Notes: generated by a model from the letters alone, not told the origin. Positions 32,575 through 42,041 are shown, numbered from the stretch's first letter. The stretch is 64,000 nt of DNA from Clostridia bacterium (GCA_017453305.1 JAFTKJ010000020.1:1-64000), one strand, 5' to 3'. A program made the numbers and translations.

Positions 32575-34755
32575 TTAACGTTTGCGGCGCAGGTAGATGC
32601 GCACAGCACCTGTGGCAAGCATTGCAAGCGGCAGGAGCAGAATGAAGAACAGATTGAGTAAAATCTGCATGGTGGAGTCGGTCAGCAGAGCGGCTGAATT
32701 GATGACGGTTGGGGCAATGGGGAGCAGGGCATATTCGTTTGCGGTGGCGTAGTCAAGTGCGGACTCCAAAAGCGTGAAGTTGCCGCCGCCCGACATGGAG
32801 TTGCCCATGTTGGAAAGGGTATCGGGGGAAGAAATCCAAAGCAGGGTCGATTCTCCCTTTTGTGCGTATGCACCGCATACGTAGCGTGCGGCGTTGTCAC
32901 GGTCCTCGTCGCCGCCCTCGTACATCAGGTATCCCGTGTCCCCCGTATAAAGCAGAGGCGTGACAGTGACGCCGTCAATGGGAGTGTCGGATACGGTAAT
33001 GGAGTGCGCAGGAAGAATGGCGACGTAGCCGTCAAAGCTTTTTGTAAAGGGGACGCTTGCCACGTGCGCGGCAAAGTAATAGCCTTCATCCTTGACAAAG
33101 AGATATCCCTCCTCTTGCTCGCACACCAGGTGTTTATCGTTGGATGTACTCATACCGTATTGTGCAGTCAGGGCAAAAAGATTGGGCAGTTGCGGATACT
33201 GGTAATCGGTCACCAACAGCATGTCTCCACCGCCTGCAAGGTAGCTCTCAAGGGTGCTTTGTTCTGCCGGGGTCAGGTCGACCTGCGGCGCGTGGATCAT
33301 CAGCACGTCGCAATCGGCAGGAATGCTTTGCAGGGATGTGAGCGTGTGGAAGAAGTAGCCGTTGTTGATCAGATAAGAGCGCAAAGCAGTGTCGATCGTG
33401 CGAGTGCCGCTATAGACGTATGCCACGGGGAGATGCTCTTGCGTGGCATAGCGGATGGCGTTTGTCAGGCACAGGTCGCCGTCAAAGTAGGCAACGGTAG
33501 TTGTAGAGGAATAGAGTTGTGCACCGTATTGGACGGCTTGCTCGGAGTAGTTTCCAAGCTGTTGCGTTTGCATGTATTCCAGATAAGCGGAGAGATAATA
33601 CGCATATTGCGTGGGGGAGAGGCTGATGCCGAGGTCTGCGTTATAGTAGTGATACAGCTCGTTGCTGTCAAGGAGCATATGGCGCTGTTCGGAGACCACG
33701 ACAAAGCTTTGGTCGTTGAGCTCCTCGGCTCCGTATTGCTTCAAAAAAGCGGAGTCCTTGTCGGTGTCGATCACCTTGACGGTTACGTGGGGATTGGACT
33801 CCTCGTAGCGGTAGAGGAAGCCTTGAATGCTCTTGTCCACGTTTTTGGAACCGCCCTTGGAGAGCAGATAGACTGTTACGTCCCGATCCACGGTCTTTAA
33901 AAAGTCCTTGGTGGATGCAGAGATCAAAAAGGTGGTTGATCCGCTGACGTCGGGGTTCATCAGTCGATCGGGAATCAGCGCCCCGGCGACGGAGAGGCAA
34001 AGTGCAACTGCTACGCTCAAAGCACCAAAGCAGATCCCTTTAAGTGGCTTGCGCGCATATGCGCCTATTGCTCTTTTTGCAGCAAGGATGCTAAGTAACA
34101 GGCATGCGGCAATACCCAAAAGAAGTGTGAGCAGATCGGCAAGCGGGAACACTCCGTAGGTGAAAGCGTAAAACGTGCCGATGGGATCCAGCGCCGTAAG
34201 AATGCGCAATGCGGTCTCGCCCAGGGGCAGATATGCCAGGAGCGTATGATAAAGGAACGCAACGATGGGGACGAGATAGGACAGCACCACTGCGATCACG
34301 CCACCGCGGAGGATGGTATGTAAGAGTTGCTCTAATGCAAGGATCAGCGCACAGAAGAGAAAATAGCCTAGCACAGAGGTGTAGACGGTGGCGGGCGAAA
34401 TGGAGGTCAGCGCCGAGTAACACAACGTCAAAAGCACCAGTGCCGCCGTGGGAACCAATGCAAGGGTCAAGGCTGCCAGGTATTTTCCAAGCAGAATGCC
34501 TGCAGGGGAGAGCGGAAGTGAATGATAAAGCTGTGCGGCGCCGCTTCTGCGTGCGCGTATCGCAGCGAAGATCTGTATCAAGGGGAATGCGATCAACGTG
34601 GGAATGGTCATATACACGGGAACGAGATGGAGCGAGCCTGCGGCGCCAAAGACTGCTGCAAAAATACCAATGACAAGAAGCAGGAGGGAAAGGATCAGAT
34701 AGGTGGATTTTACGCTGAAGAACAGCTTTAATTCCTTGCGGTAAACAGAGAACAT
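32575..34755 (-). CDS. GldF-GldG-like ABC permease fusion
   Basis: A 726-aa protein. Residues ~1-255 are an ABC-2 type permease with about six membrane segments (GldF-like). Residues ~270-690 form an extracytoplasmic GldG/ABC_transp_aux-like domain (VTVYLLSKGG..., VVVSEQRHM..., DCDVLMIHAPQVDLTPAE), and a final membrane helix at ~695-718 is followed by a basic tail. In Bacteroidetes the separate GldF and GldG proteins belong to gliding-type ABC complexes; related proteins occur in Firmicutes with unknown substrate. The partner ATPase gene upstream is 4 bases away but is degenerate. Confidence 0.75.
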   Translation of the reverse strand: MFSVYRKELKLFFSVKSTYLILSLLLLVIGIFAAVFGAAGSLHLVPVYMTIPTLIAFPLIQIFAAIRARRSGAAQLYHSLPLSPAGILLGKYLAALTLALVPTAALVLLTLCYSALTSISPATVYTSVLGYFLFCALILALEQLLHTILRGGVIAVVLSYLVPIVAFLYHTLLAYLPLGETALRILTALDPIGTFYAFTYGVFPLADLLTLLLGIAACLLLSILAAKRAIGAYARKPLKGICFGALSVAVALCLSVAGALIPDRLMNPDVSGSTTFLISASTKDFLKTVDRDVTVYLLSKGGSKNVDKSIQGFLYRYEESNPHVTVKVIDTDKDSAFLKQYGAEELNDQSFVVVSEQRHMLLDSNELYHYYNADLGISLSPTQYAYYLSAYLEYMQTQQLGNYSEQAVQYGAQLYSSTTTVAYFDGDLCLTNAIRYATQEHLPVAYVYSGTRTIDTALRSYLINNGYFFHTLTSLQSIPADCDVLMIHAPQVDLTPAEQSTLESYLAGGGDMLLVTDYQYPQLPNLFALTAQYGMSTSNDKHLVCEQEEGYLFVKDEGYYFAAHVASVPFTKSFDGYVAILPAHSITVSDTPIDGVTVTPLLYTGDTGYLMYEGGDEDRDNAARYVCGAYAQKGESTLLWISSPDTLSNMGNSMSGGGNFTLLESALDYATANEYALLPIAPTVINSAALLTDSTMQILLNLFFILLLPLAMLATGAVRIYLRRKR

Positions 34756-34759
34756 GGCG

Positions 34760-35545
34760 TTACTTTTCCTCCTTATCAGAGTCGATCAGCTCGTATTCGT
34801 CATTGCTTTGCGTCAAAAGCTTCCAGCGGACACTGCCAACCTCTTTTTTGGGAGAGGGCTCATTCGTCGCAGAACGAGAAGCGATGGCTGCGGCTTCGGC
34901 AGAGGGGGCAACAGCCTGCAGGACACCGTTTGATAAAATGATGATCTCGGAGCAGATCTCTCCCAGGTCAGAGAGTGAGCGTTCGCAAAGAAAGACGGTT
35001 TTATTTTGGGCAACGTGTGAGATCAGGGCGCGGATCCTTTGTGCATCGCGCGGCGTCGTTCCCACACTCGGGGAGTCCAAGAGCAGAATTTCGGGATTTC
35101 CGATCAATGCTTGCAAAATACCGACGATGCGTCTTTCTCCAAACGAAAGGGAGGAGATAAGGCGATCCTTATGCGCGGAAAGATCGGTCAGTTCCAAAAG
35201 CTCCTGCACGTAGCGAACCGTACGCTCATAAGAGAGATTTTTTGCATCCGCAACGAACATCAAGTATTCGCTGACGGTCAATTCGCTGTCCGGGAGAAGG
35301 TTGCATGGTAGATATCCCGTGCATTTTTTTGCTTTTTGGGTTTCTTTTTGCATGTCAAAGCCGTTGATCAGGACTTTGCCATCGTGGGGAATGTATGCCC
35401 CGGACATCAATGCCAAAAGTGACGAGGCATATTCGGAGGAGGCGTCATAAATGCCGTAAATTGCACCGTTTGGCAACTTAAAGCTGACGTCCCGAATGGC
35501 GGAATGTTTATCGATACCGCCGGATAAGTGTTTTACTTCTACCAA
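34760..35545 (-). CDS. degenerate ABC ATPase-like protein
   Basis: A 261-aa protein with the full ABC-ATPase layout but broken motifs. The Walker A position reads IYDASSEYASSLLALMSG with no GK(S/T). The Q-loop Gln is replaced (GYLPCN). Walker B reads LLLDSP, lacking the catalytic Glu. The H-loop His is absent (FLCERS). Only the signature-like SLSFGERR is preserved. I start it at TTG 35545, which has GGAGG 8 nt upstream and gives the family-typical beginning VEVKHLS; a GTG at 35566 has no ribosome binding site. It is probably a non-hydrolysing structural or regulatory partner of the GldFG-like fusion. Confidence 0.75.
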   Translation of the reverse strand: MVEVKHLSGGIDKHSAIRDVSFKLPNGAIYGIYDASSEYASSLLALMSGAYIPHDGKVLINGFDMQKETQKAKKCTGYLPCNLLPDSELTVSEYLMFVADAKNLSYERTVRYVQELLELTDLSAHKDRLISSLSFGERRIVGILQALIGNPEILLLDSPSVGTTPRDAQRIRALISHVAQNKTVFLCERSLSDLGEICSEIIILSNGVLQAVAPSAEAAAIASRSATNEPSPKKEVGSVRWKLLTQSNDEYELIDSDKEEK

Positions 35546-35680
35546 TGTAGCATCCTCCGTAATCACGTTGTTCGGTTTATATATTACTATAATATTGTGT
35601 CATGCGTTTGACCTCATTTTGACTTTTTTATGACGTCCTGCTCCTTTTTGCTTTTTTGGAAGAAGAATTTGGAATTTTGC

Positions 35681-35709
35681 TTGACAAAAGAAAAAAACGG
35701 TGCTATAAT
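35681..35709 (+). promoter_or_regulatory. consensus promoter of Gfo gene
   Basis: TTGACA (35681-35686), 17-nt spacer, TGCTATAAT with TATAAT at 35704-35709. Confidence 0.85.
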
Positions 35710-35766
35710 GAACTTGCACAAGTGTGCATAACACAGGATTTTTTTCTGATTACGGAGGATAAAAAC

Positions 35767-36810
35767 ATGTCAAAACCCATTAAGATCGGTGTAGTAGGAC
35801 TTGGACGCATCGGTATGTCCGTTCATAGAGAGTGTCTGAAGGCTCGCCCCGACAAATACCAGGTAGTTGCCGCTTGCGACCTGATCGAAGATCGCAACCA
35901 GCGCTTTGCCGAGGAATTCGGTTGCCGTACCTATACCAACATTGAGGATCTGATCAACGATCCCGAGGTTGAGGTCGTCGATATTGCTACGCGCTCCTGC
36001 GACCACTACGCGCATGCAAAAATGGCACTTCTCGCAGGCAAGAGCGTGCTTGTGGAAAAACCCTTCTGCAGCACCTATGAGGAAGCAAAAGAGCTGGTAG
36101 AGCTTGGCAGTCAGCCTGCAGGTCCTCGCGTATTCGTTCGTCACAACAGACGCATTGAGGAGCAGTTCCTGAAGATTAACGAGATCATTGATTCCGGTAT
36201 TCTCGGCAACGTTTATGAGGTTCGTTTGGCAAGAAACAGCTATCAGCGCCGCAATGACTGGCAGACCATCAAGGAGTTTGGCGGCGGTCAGCTGCTTAAC
36301 TGGGGTCCCCACATCGTGGACCACGCCATTCAGTTCTGCGGCGGTGCATACACCGAGATGTTCTCCGATATCAAGCGCGTTACCGCTGTCGGTGACGCCG
36401 AGGACCACATCAAGCTGGTCTTCAAGGGTGTTAACGGTCGCGTAGTCGATATGGAGATCAGCGGCGGCGTAGCGATTAAGGTTCCCGAGTGCATGGTATA
36501 CGGCACGCGCGGAGCACTCGTTTACGATGGCAAGCTTATCAAAATGAAGTATTTGGATCCCGATGTAGAGTTGGCTGATATCAAGGCAGATCCCGCTACC
36601 CCCGGCTCCGGCTCGGCATTCGGCAACAGCGAGACCTTGGTTTGGAAGGAAGAGGAGATCCCCTCCTCCGACGGTAAGACCGAAGCTATTTGGGATTACT
36701 TCTATGAAGCATATCGCAACAATAAGCCCTATCCGATCACCTCTGCGCAGGCAATCGAGGTCGTTCGCACCATCGAGGCTGCAAAGGTCGGAACTGAGTT
36801 TGCAAAATAA
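35767..36810 (+). CDS. Gfo/Idh/MocA family oxidoreductase
   Basis: A 347-aa NAD(P)-dependent oxidoreductase. It has IGVVGLGRIGMSVH (residues 7-20) as the dinucleotide-binding turn, LVEKPFC (about 97-103) with the conserved Lys, and a C-terminal substrate domain with NWGPHIVDHA resembling the inositol dehydrogenase active site. The start is the ATG at 35767, 7 nt after a GGAGG-like site. Monocistronic, with consensus promoter and strong terminator, and codon use typical of a well-expressed gene. Likely acts on myo-inositol or a related sugar; not certain. Confidence 0.88.
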   Translation: MSKPIKIGVVGLGRIGMSVHRECLKARPDKYQVVAACDLIEDRNQRFAEEFGCRTYTNIEDLINDPEVEVVDIATRSCDHYAHAKMALLAGKSVLVEKPFCSTYEEAKELVELGSQPAGPRVFVRHNRRIEEQFLKINEIIDSGILGNVYEVRLARNSYQRRNDWQTIKEFGGGQLLNWGPHIVDHAIQFCGGAYTEMFSDIKRVTAVGDAEDHIKLVFKGVNGRVVDMEISGGVAIKVPECMVYGTRGALVYDGKLIKMKYLDPDVELADIKADPATPGSGSAFGNSETLVWKEEEIPSSDGKTEAIWDYFYEAYRNNKPYPITSAQAIEVVRTIEAAKVGTEFAK

Positions 36811-36831
36811 TTGATATCGATTTAGCGACAA

Positions 36832-36870
36832 GGCACGCTCCGTCAAACGGATGGAGCGTGCCGATTTTTT
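36832..36870 (+). terminator. terminator of Gfo gene
   Basis: GGCACGCTCC (36832-36841) pairs with GGAGCGTGCC (36853-36862), followed by a T-rich tract. Confidence 0.85.
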
Positions 36871-36890
36871 CCTTTTTTATGGCAAACGTC

Positions 36891-36919
36891 TTTACAAATC
36901 GCCATTATTCTGATATAAT
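36891..36919 (+). promoter_or_regulatory. promoter of nagA operon
   Basis: TTTACA (36891-36896), 17-nt spacer, TGATATAAT with TATAAT at 36914-36919. Confidence 0.75.
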
Positions 36920-36956
36920 GATGAGGAAATAAACCCGCAGAACGGAGGTGAAGGGT

Positions 36957-38120
36957 ATGATACATAAGTTTACAAATGGATGCGTGCTGCTGGGGCATAC
37001 GACGTCAGATCGTGTTTCGGTCTATACAAAGGACGAGCGGATCATTGCCATTACACAGGAGTCACTCCCGTACGATGTTTTGCACGATGCCAAAGGTGGC
37101 TATATTTCACCCGGCTTTATCGATATTCACGTGCACGGCGGTGGGGGACGCGAGTTTGGTGACGGGCGAGAGGAGGATTTTTTCTTTATCTCTGAGCTAC
37201 ACGCAAAGCACGGTACTACCACGATGTTGCCAACCGCTGCGGCGGCATCCACCGAGGATTACGTCAACATGTTTGAAACGTTCCGCCATGTTAAGGGAAT
37301 GGAAAATCCACACGGTGCGTATATGCCGTCCATTCACATGGAAGCTCCTTATTTTGCACCCTCGCAGGTGGGGGCGCAGGGACCTTATATCCGAGGCTTT
37401 GACCGTTCGGAATATACCATGCTCATTGAGCGTTACGGCGACTTGATCGGGCGTTGGAGCGCGGCTCCCGAGCTTGAAGGTGCGCGTGAATTTGCAAAGG
37501 CCTGCCGCGAGTGCGGGATCCGACTTTCCATCGGTCACTCGGACGCGGAATACGATTGCGTCATGGAGATGTTTGACGAGGGCTTTGCGTGCGTCACGCA
37601 TCTGTACTCCTGCACCAGCACCGTGCACCGCAAAAACGCGTACCGCTATGCGGGAATCGTGGAGGCGGCATATATGATCGACGATATGGATGTGGAGCTG
37701 ATTGCGGACGGAAAGCATTTGCCGCCGTCGTTGCTGCAATTTGCTGTCAAGCACAAGGGTGTTGACCGTATCTGCATCGTCACCGACGCTACCCGTGGTG
37801 CGGGGCTTCCCGATGGAGCCGAAAAGACGCTTGGCAACGTCAATTTTATCATTGAGGACGGCGTGGCAAAGCTGCCCGATCGCAGTGCCTTTTCGGGAAG
37901 TGTATGTACCACCAACCGATTGGTGCGCAATATGCGTGATATGGCAGGTGTATCTCTGCTTGAGGCAGTGCGTATGGCAACGGCAAATCCCGCACGCGTG
38001 GCGGGACTTTCCGATCGCGGCACGCTCCGTGAAGGGGCATTTGCGGACGTTGTGATTTTTGATGAGAACGTGGACGTATCCCTGACCATGGTCAACGGAC
38101 GCGTTGTATATGAAAAATAA
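36957..38120 (+). CDS. nagA: N-acetylglucosamine-6-phosphate deacetylase
   Basis: A 387-aa amidohydrolase that converts GlcNAc-6-P to GlcN-6-P and acetate. Family motifs: PGFIDIHVHGGGG (about 52-64) with the metal-site histidines, SIHMEAP with the metal-binding Glu (Glu129), LSIGHSDA, VTHLYS, and VTDATRGAG with the catalytic Asp. I start at the ATG at 36957 following GGAGGTG. It is followed 17 bases later by an oxidoreductase gene in the same operon. It would feed GlcNAc released by the GH20-type enzymes into central metabolism. Confidence 0.88.
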   Translation: MIHKFTNGCVLLGHTTSDRVSVYTKDERIIAITQESLPYDVLHDAKGGYISPGFIDIHVHGGGGREFGDGREEDFFFISELHAKHGTTTMLPTAAAASTEDYVNMFETFRHVKGMENPHGAYMPSIHMEAPYFAPSQVGAQGPYIRGFDRSEYTMLIERYGDLIGRWSAAPELEGAREFAKACRECGIRLSIGHSDAEYDCVMEMFDEGFACVTHLYSCTSTVHRKNAYRYAGIVEAAYMIDDMDVELIADGKHLPPSLLQFAVKHKGVDRICIVTDATRGAGLPDGAEKTLGNVNFIIEDGVAKLPDRSAFSGSVCTTNRLVRNMRDMAGVSLLEAVRMATANPARVAGLSDRGTLREGAFADVVIFDENVDVSLTMVNGRVVYEK

Positions 38121-38137
38121 AAGCAGGAGAAAAAGGC

Positions 38138-39163
38138 ATGATAAATTTGGTATTTGTTGGGTTTAAGCATCGACATACGGGAGAGATTTACAAGGAAGCT
38201 ATGCAAAACCCCGAAATCAACGTTCTCGGCGCATGGGAGGATACCGCAGAGGGGCGCGCACTTGCCGATGGGCTGGGGCTCTCCTTCAATTATCCCGATC
38301 TTGCATCGGTTTTGTCCGACGCGCGTGTGGACGCCGTCTGCCTTGGCGGCTGCTATGGGGAACGTGGAGCAGAGGCGATTGCCGCGTTGCAAGCAAACAA
38401 GCACGTGTATGCGGATAAGCCCGTTTGCACAAGCCTTGAGGAGCTGGACGAAATCGAGCGTCTCTCGCGAGAAAAGAATTTGAAGGTCGGTTGCTATCTG
38501 ACCATGCGACTCAGTGCCGGCATCAAAAATATCCGTGACATGATCGCGGACGGAACGCTTGGTGAGATCGGTACCGTCAATATTACGGGACAGCATCCAT
38601 TGCAGTACGGTATTCGTCCCGCATGGTATTTTGAGGAAGGGAAACACGGTGGCACCATCAACGATATTGCCATTCACGCAATGGATCTTGTCCGTTTTGT
38701 AACAGGCAAGGGACTGAAGCGAGTAGTTGCGGCGCGCACGTGGAATCATTTTGCAACCGAGGTGCCCGACTTTTGCGATTGTGGACAATTGATGGTAGAG
38801 CTGGAAAACGGTGCCGGTTTTACGGCGGACGTATCCTATGCCGCCCCCGCAAGCTGTGGGTTTGCCCTGGAGACCTATTGGCGAATGACCTTTTGGGGAA
38901 CGCGCGGAGTGGCGGAATATAAGCTGAAGGGTGGTACTGCCGCAGGGATCGACTCGGACGGCGGTGCGCTTTTGCAGGTGGCTTTGAACGGGGATGGCGG
39001 ATTCTCTCCTGTCAAAAAGGAAAAATACGACGTTACGGCGTTGGGGGAATTTTTGAAAGAGATCCGTGGCGAAAAAGACCTTTTGATCGATACCGCCGAG
39101 GTGATCCGCACCTCTCGCGAGATTTTGACGGTGCAGGCTTGGGCTGATGCGCACAAGAATTGA
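38138..39163 (+). CDS. Gfo/Idh/MocA family oxidoreductase
   Basis: A 341-aa oxidoreductase. The N-terminal strand VFVGFKHRHTGEIY replaces the classical GxGxxG with a GFKHRH turn, seen in a divergent subgroup of this family. DKPVC (about 93-97) carries the conserved Lys. The HAMDLVRFVTG segment resembles the substrate-domain histidine region. Second gene of the nagA operon, ended by a terminator. Probably modifies an amino-sugar-linked product; reaction unknown. Confidence 0.82.
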   Translation: MINLVFVGFKHRHTGEIYKEAMQNPEINVLGAWEDTAEGRALADGLGLSFNYPDLASVLSDARVDAVCLGGCYGERGAEAIAALQANKHVYADKPVCTSLEELDEIERLSREKNLKVGCYLTMRLSAGIKNIRDMIADGTLGEIGTVNITGQHPLQYGIRPAWYFEEGKHGGTINDIAIHAMDLVRFVTGKGLKRVVAARTWNHFATEVPDFCDCGQLMVELENGAGFTADVSYAAPASCGFALETYWRMTFWGTRGVAEYKLKGGTAAGIDSDGGALLQVALNGDGGFSPVKKEKYDVTALGEFLKEIRGEKDLLIDTAEVIRTSREILTVQAWADAHKN

Positions 39164-39187
39164 ATATAAGTAATACAATCAGGTTGG

Positions 39188-39231
39188 AAAAGGACACACC
39201 GGGGGTGAAAAACCACGATGTGTCCTTTTTG
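39188..39231. terminator. GGACAC-type terminator after nagA operon
   Basis: AAAAGGACACA (39188-39198) pairs with TGTGTCCTTTT, with a long GC-rich loop and a T-run. It sits between convergent genes, so it can serve both. Confidence 0.75.
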
Positions 39232-39233
39232 GA

Positions 39234-40901
39234 TTATATTTCCTCTTTGTGTGCTGTTCCGCCGAGCGGAGGCAGGGTAAAGTGATTCTTTCCGTTTGCG
39301 GGAACACTGTGATAATCGCGTTGCAGCTCCGCAAACAGCTCCTGCGCCTCGCCGTCCTCGATCAAAAGATCGCCCGAGAATAGGGAGAAGCGCTTGATAT
39401 GCTTAGGATCGTTCGGGTATGCCGTTTGATAAGCTGTGTATCTCTTTTTGTCCAGAATGGCACGAATGTAGAGGATTCTCCAGCGCCAAGCGCTTTTGGC
39501 TTGTTCGGAAATGCGTGCGTCTACGCGTCTTGCAAGATCACCGGCACGCTGTGCATAGGAAAGCTCCGGCTCCTCGTTGTCGCCAATGTGCGCGTGGTTG
39601 ATCTCAATGCACGCCACCATTTCAAGTACGTCCTCCACGACGTCCTCGCCATATTCGTATCGGATATATTCTCCAAGAATTTCCTGCCAAGAAGCATCGG
39701 GATTCCAATAGTAACCGACACATTGGATTTTGGAGATGTCCTCGTAAATGCCCTCGGAGTAGGGAAGGCCGCCGCTTAGCACGTGACGGGAGCTGCCCCA
39801 AATTTTTTGGAAGCGGCAGGGCAGGGGATTGGCACCAAAGCCGCCCCACGGGATCAATCCCCACATGCTGATCTCAGGGAAGTTGATGATGGGCTTGAGG
39901 ACCTCATTTTCCAGCGCAAAGCGCGGGAATTCACCGTGCGAATCGATCATCAGGTAATCGATCCACGCCATATCCGTTTTCAGACGGCGGTAAAGGCCTG
40001 CGTACTCTCCCTCGTCGTCGGGATCGTCAAACGCCCAGGTCGAAACGACGAATTTTGTTGCCGGGAAGCGATTTTGCACCACCTTGCGTAGCTCAATGAT
40101 CGAGTCAAGATATTTGTTAGCCCCCCACGGGCGACAATCGGGACAGCCGCATCCACCCTCGTCATAGGGCCAGGTGACCAAATAGTCAAGTCCAATGCCG
40201 TCAAAGGTGTCCAACGCGTGCTCCCAAACGCCGCGCATATATTCCATAGCCCCCGGCTTGGACATGCAGATGTTTCGTCCGTGATTTCCACGCATCAAAA
40301 GATTAAAGGAGGCATCATTGGAAAGCTCCTCCGGCGCGGATTGGATCGCTTGATTGACGGGGAGCAGCATGCCGACCTGCATGCCGTATTTTTGGGCGGC
40401 AAAATAGATCTGACGCAGACGTCCAACGGCTTCCGTGTGAATTTGATCTCCCCACTGAACGATGTTGACCACGGGGAAGATACCCAAGATGGTATTGTAG
40501 CCCCAAAGCAGCATGTCCTCCACGTAAGCCTCCAGCTCCTCTATCGACGCCATGTGATACCAATTGTAGAAGTGTACCGAAAAATACATGCCGCGAAATT
40601 CGCACGCAGGAGTGACGACGCCGTCGGTTGCGCGAGGAACAAAGTGGTCTGTCGCCCATTTCGCGCTGTGTAACAGCTTTCCGATTCCAAAATAAAGCCC
40701 CAACGAGCAGGATGCCACCACGCGGCACGTATGTGCTTCGGTATCGATCCGATAGCTTTCCTTCGGTTGCATGGTTGGATCGATCAGAAGCTCGATCTCA
40801 TATCCATCCGTCGAAAAGACGGCGGGAATCCTCTTGCAAATGTGACGCTCCAGCACAGCGGCGTGCATGTTGTTTCCATTGGATTTGATGTGCAGTTCCA
40901 T
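39234..40901 (-). CDS. TIM-barrel glycoside hydrolase-like protein
   Basis: A 555-aa cytoplasmic protein. The N-terminal ~90 residues look like the GH20/GH67-type alpha-beta domain (LLIDPTMQPKESYRI, SLGLYFGIGKLLH). A TIM barrel follows, with FRGMYFSVHFYNWYHMAS, LDYLVTWPYDEGGCGCPDC (a DE pair next to a CxCxxC cluster at ~242-252) and VVSTWAFDD. The combination suggests a retaining hexosaminidase or glucuronidase superfamily member (GH20/GH84/GH163-like). I cannot assign the family. Own promoter at 40925-40953; divergent to an AraC regulator, which may control it. Confidence 0.65.
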   Translation of the reverse strand: MELHIKSNGNNMHAAVLERHICKRIPAVFSTDGYEIELLIDPTMQPKESYRIDTEAHTCRVVASCSLGLYFGIGKLLHSAKWATDHFVPRATDGVVTPACEFRGMYFSVHFYNWYHMASIEELEAYVEDMLLWGYNTILGIFPVVNIVQWGDQIHTEAVGRLRQIYFAAQKYGMQVGMLLPVNQAIQSAPEELSNDASFNLLMRGNHGRNICMSKPGAMEYMRGVWEHALDTFDGIGLDYLVTWPYDEGGCGCPDCRPWGANKYLDSIIELRKVVQNRFPATKFVVSTWAFDDPDDEGEYAGLYRRLKTDMAWIDYLMIDSHGEFPRFALENEVLKPIINFPEISMWGLIPWGGFGANPLPCRFQKIWGSSRHVLSGGLPYSEGIYEDISKIQCVGYYWNPDASWQEILGEYIRYEYGEDVVEDVLEMVACIEINHAHIGDNEEPELSYAQRAGDLARRVDARISEQAKSAWRWRILYIRAILDKKRYTAYQTAYPNDPKHIKRFSLFSGDLLIEDGEAQELFAELQRDYHSVPANGKNHFTLPPLGGTAHKEEI

Positions 40902-40924
40902 ATTTTCCTCCTACGTTTTTTTTC

Positions 40925-40953
40925 ATTATACGGCGAATGCGATAAAAAAGCAA
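40925..40953 (-). promoter_or_regulatory. promoter of 555-aa hydrolase gene
   Basis: Minus-strand TTGCTT (40948-40953), 17-nt spacer, TATAAT (40925-40930). Confidence 0.7.
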
Positions 40954-41003
40954 GGTAAAAAACAGTTTGTTTTTTGTAATATCAAGTAAATTACCAAAAA
41001 AGA

Positions 41004-41032
41004 TTGACAAAGTGTCCTCAAAAGGGTATAAT
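41004..41032 (+). promoter_or_regulatory. consensus promoter of AraC regulator
   Basis: TTGACA (41004-41009), 17-nt spacer, TATAAT (41027-41032), 32 nt before the ATG. Confidence 0.85.
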
Positions 41033-41064
41033 TGATTTGTGTTTTACGTGCAGGAGGCATTGGA

Positions 41065-41985
41065 ATGAGCGATTGTATGTCGAAAACAGTTTACAACTTG
41101 ATACCAAATGAACGGATGTTTTCGGTTGACGCGCTTTTGACGGCGCATTATTTTACCTACAACCCAATCAAAGAACCCTACGAGGAGCAATATCCCTTTA
41201 CTCAGATCATTCTTGCAATCGAAGGGGAGGGGAGCTATCACGTGGGTGGAGTGTCCTATCGGTTTGCGGCAGGAGATATGATCTTTCGACCCGCCAATCA
41301 AAGCTCTTGCGTGTGCTGGAGCAGTCAAACGGTGCATTTTGCCCTGATCAGCTTTTCCTGCACGACTGACGAAATGGAGGCATTTCGAGGGGCGCCCATC
41401 CGATTGATCCGTGAGGAATCGGAGAGCCTGTTCGATCTGATCAAGCTTTGTCACCGCATGTGTGAGCCAACGCCGGAGACCGACGAGCTTCGCGGTATGC
41501 GCATCAGGGAGAATACGCCGCGTGCGGCACTTGCTTATATTTACGCCTCTCTGGAGCGCTTTCTTGCTATGGTGTACTGCCGTTTGTATTGCCCCGACGT
41601 TTTTCCCGATCCTTTGCAAAAGGCAAACAGCTACGTTGGAAAATCCGAGCTGGTCATTCAAACCGAGCGCTTTTTGCAGGCGCATTTGTCAGATTCTCTT
41701 TCCATGATCGACGTTTGTGCGCAGTTCGGCGTTTCTCAAACGGCGCTTTCCAAAAAGTTTCATGCCGAAACGGGGTGCGGCGTAATGGAATATTTCAACA
41801 AATTGAAAATAGAGGAGGCAAAGGAGCTGATCTACCAATCCTCCATGAATTTTACGCAAATAGCGGAAGCACTCGGCTTTTCGTCGGTGGGGTATTTTTG
41901 CAAGCGCTTTAAGGCAAGCGTCGGTATGACGCCCACCGAGTACAGCAGATGCGCTCCAAAGCGCCACGTAACGATCGTAAAATAA
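41065..41985 (+). CDS. AraC-family transcriptional regulator
   Basis: A 306-aa regulator. The N-terminal cupin-like sensor (about 20-110) contains EGEGSYHVGG...GDMIFRPANQ; two C-terminal helix-turn-helix motifs (about 205-295) end in GFSSVGYFCKRFKASVGMTPTEY. The start is the ATG at 41065 preceded by AGGAGG. It is divergent from the 555-aa hydrolase (164 nt between starts) and convergent with the GH36 gene. It likely activates the adjacent glycan genes in response to a sugar. Confidence 0.88.
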   Translation: MSDCMSKTVYNLIPNERMFSVDALLTAHYFTYNPIKEPYEEQYPFTQIILAIEGEGSYHVGGVSYRFAAGDMIFRPANQSSCVCWSSQTVHFALISFSCTTDEMEAFRGAPIRLIREESESLFDLIKLCHRMCEPTPETDELRGMRIRENTPRAALAYIYASLERFLAMVYCRLYCPDVFPDPLQKANSYVGKSELVIQTERFLQAHLSDSLSMIDVCAQFGVSQTALSKKFHAETGCGVMEYFNKLKIEEAKELIYQSSMNFTQIAEALGFSSVGYFCKRFKASVGMTPTEYSRCAPKRHVTIVK

Positions 41986-41999
41986 AATACAAGCAAAAA

Positions 42000-42041
42000 G
42001 ACACGCTGCCGGGAGTTTTCCGGGCAGCGTGTCAAACTTTT
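42000..42041. terminator. bidirectional terminator between araC and GH36
   Basis: GACACGCTGCC (42000-42010) pairs with GGCAGCGTGTC (42023-42033), with T-runs on the plus side and TTTTT on the minus side. Confidence 0.85.

Noticed and set aside
37646..39178. 510-aa minus-strand frame opposite nagA and the Gfo gene
   Set aside because: Both plus-strand genes are clear family members; the shadow frame crosses their junction.
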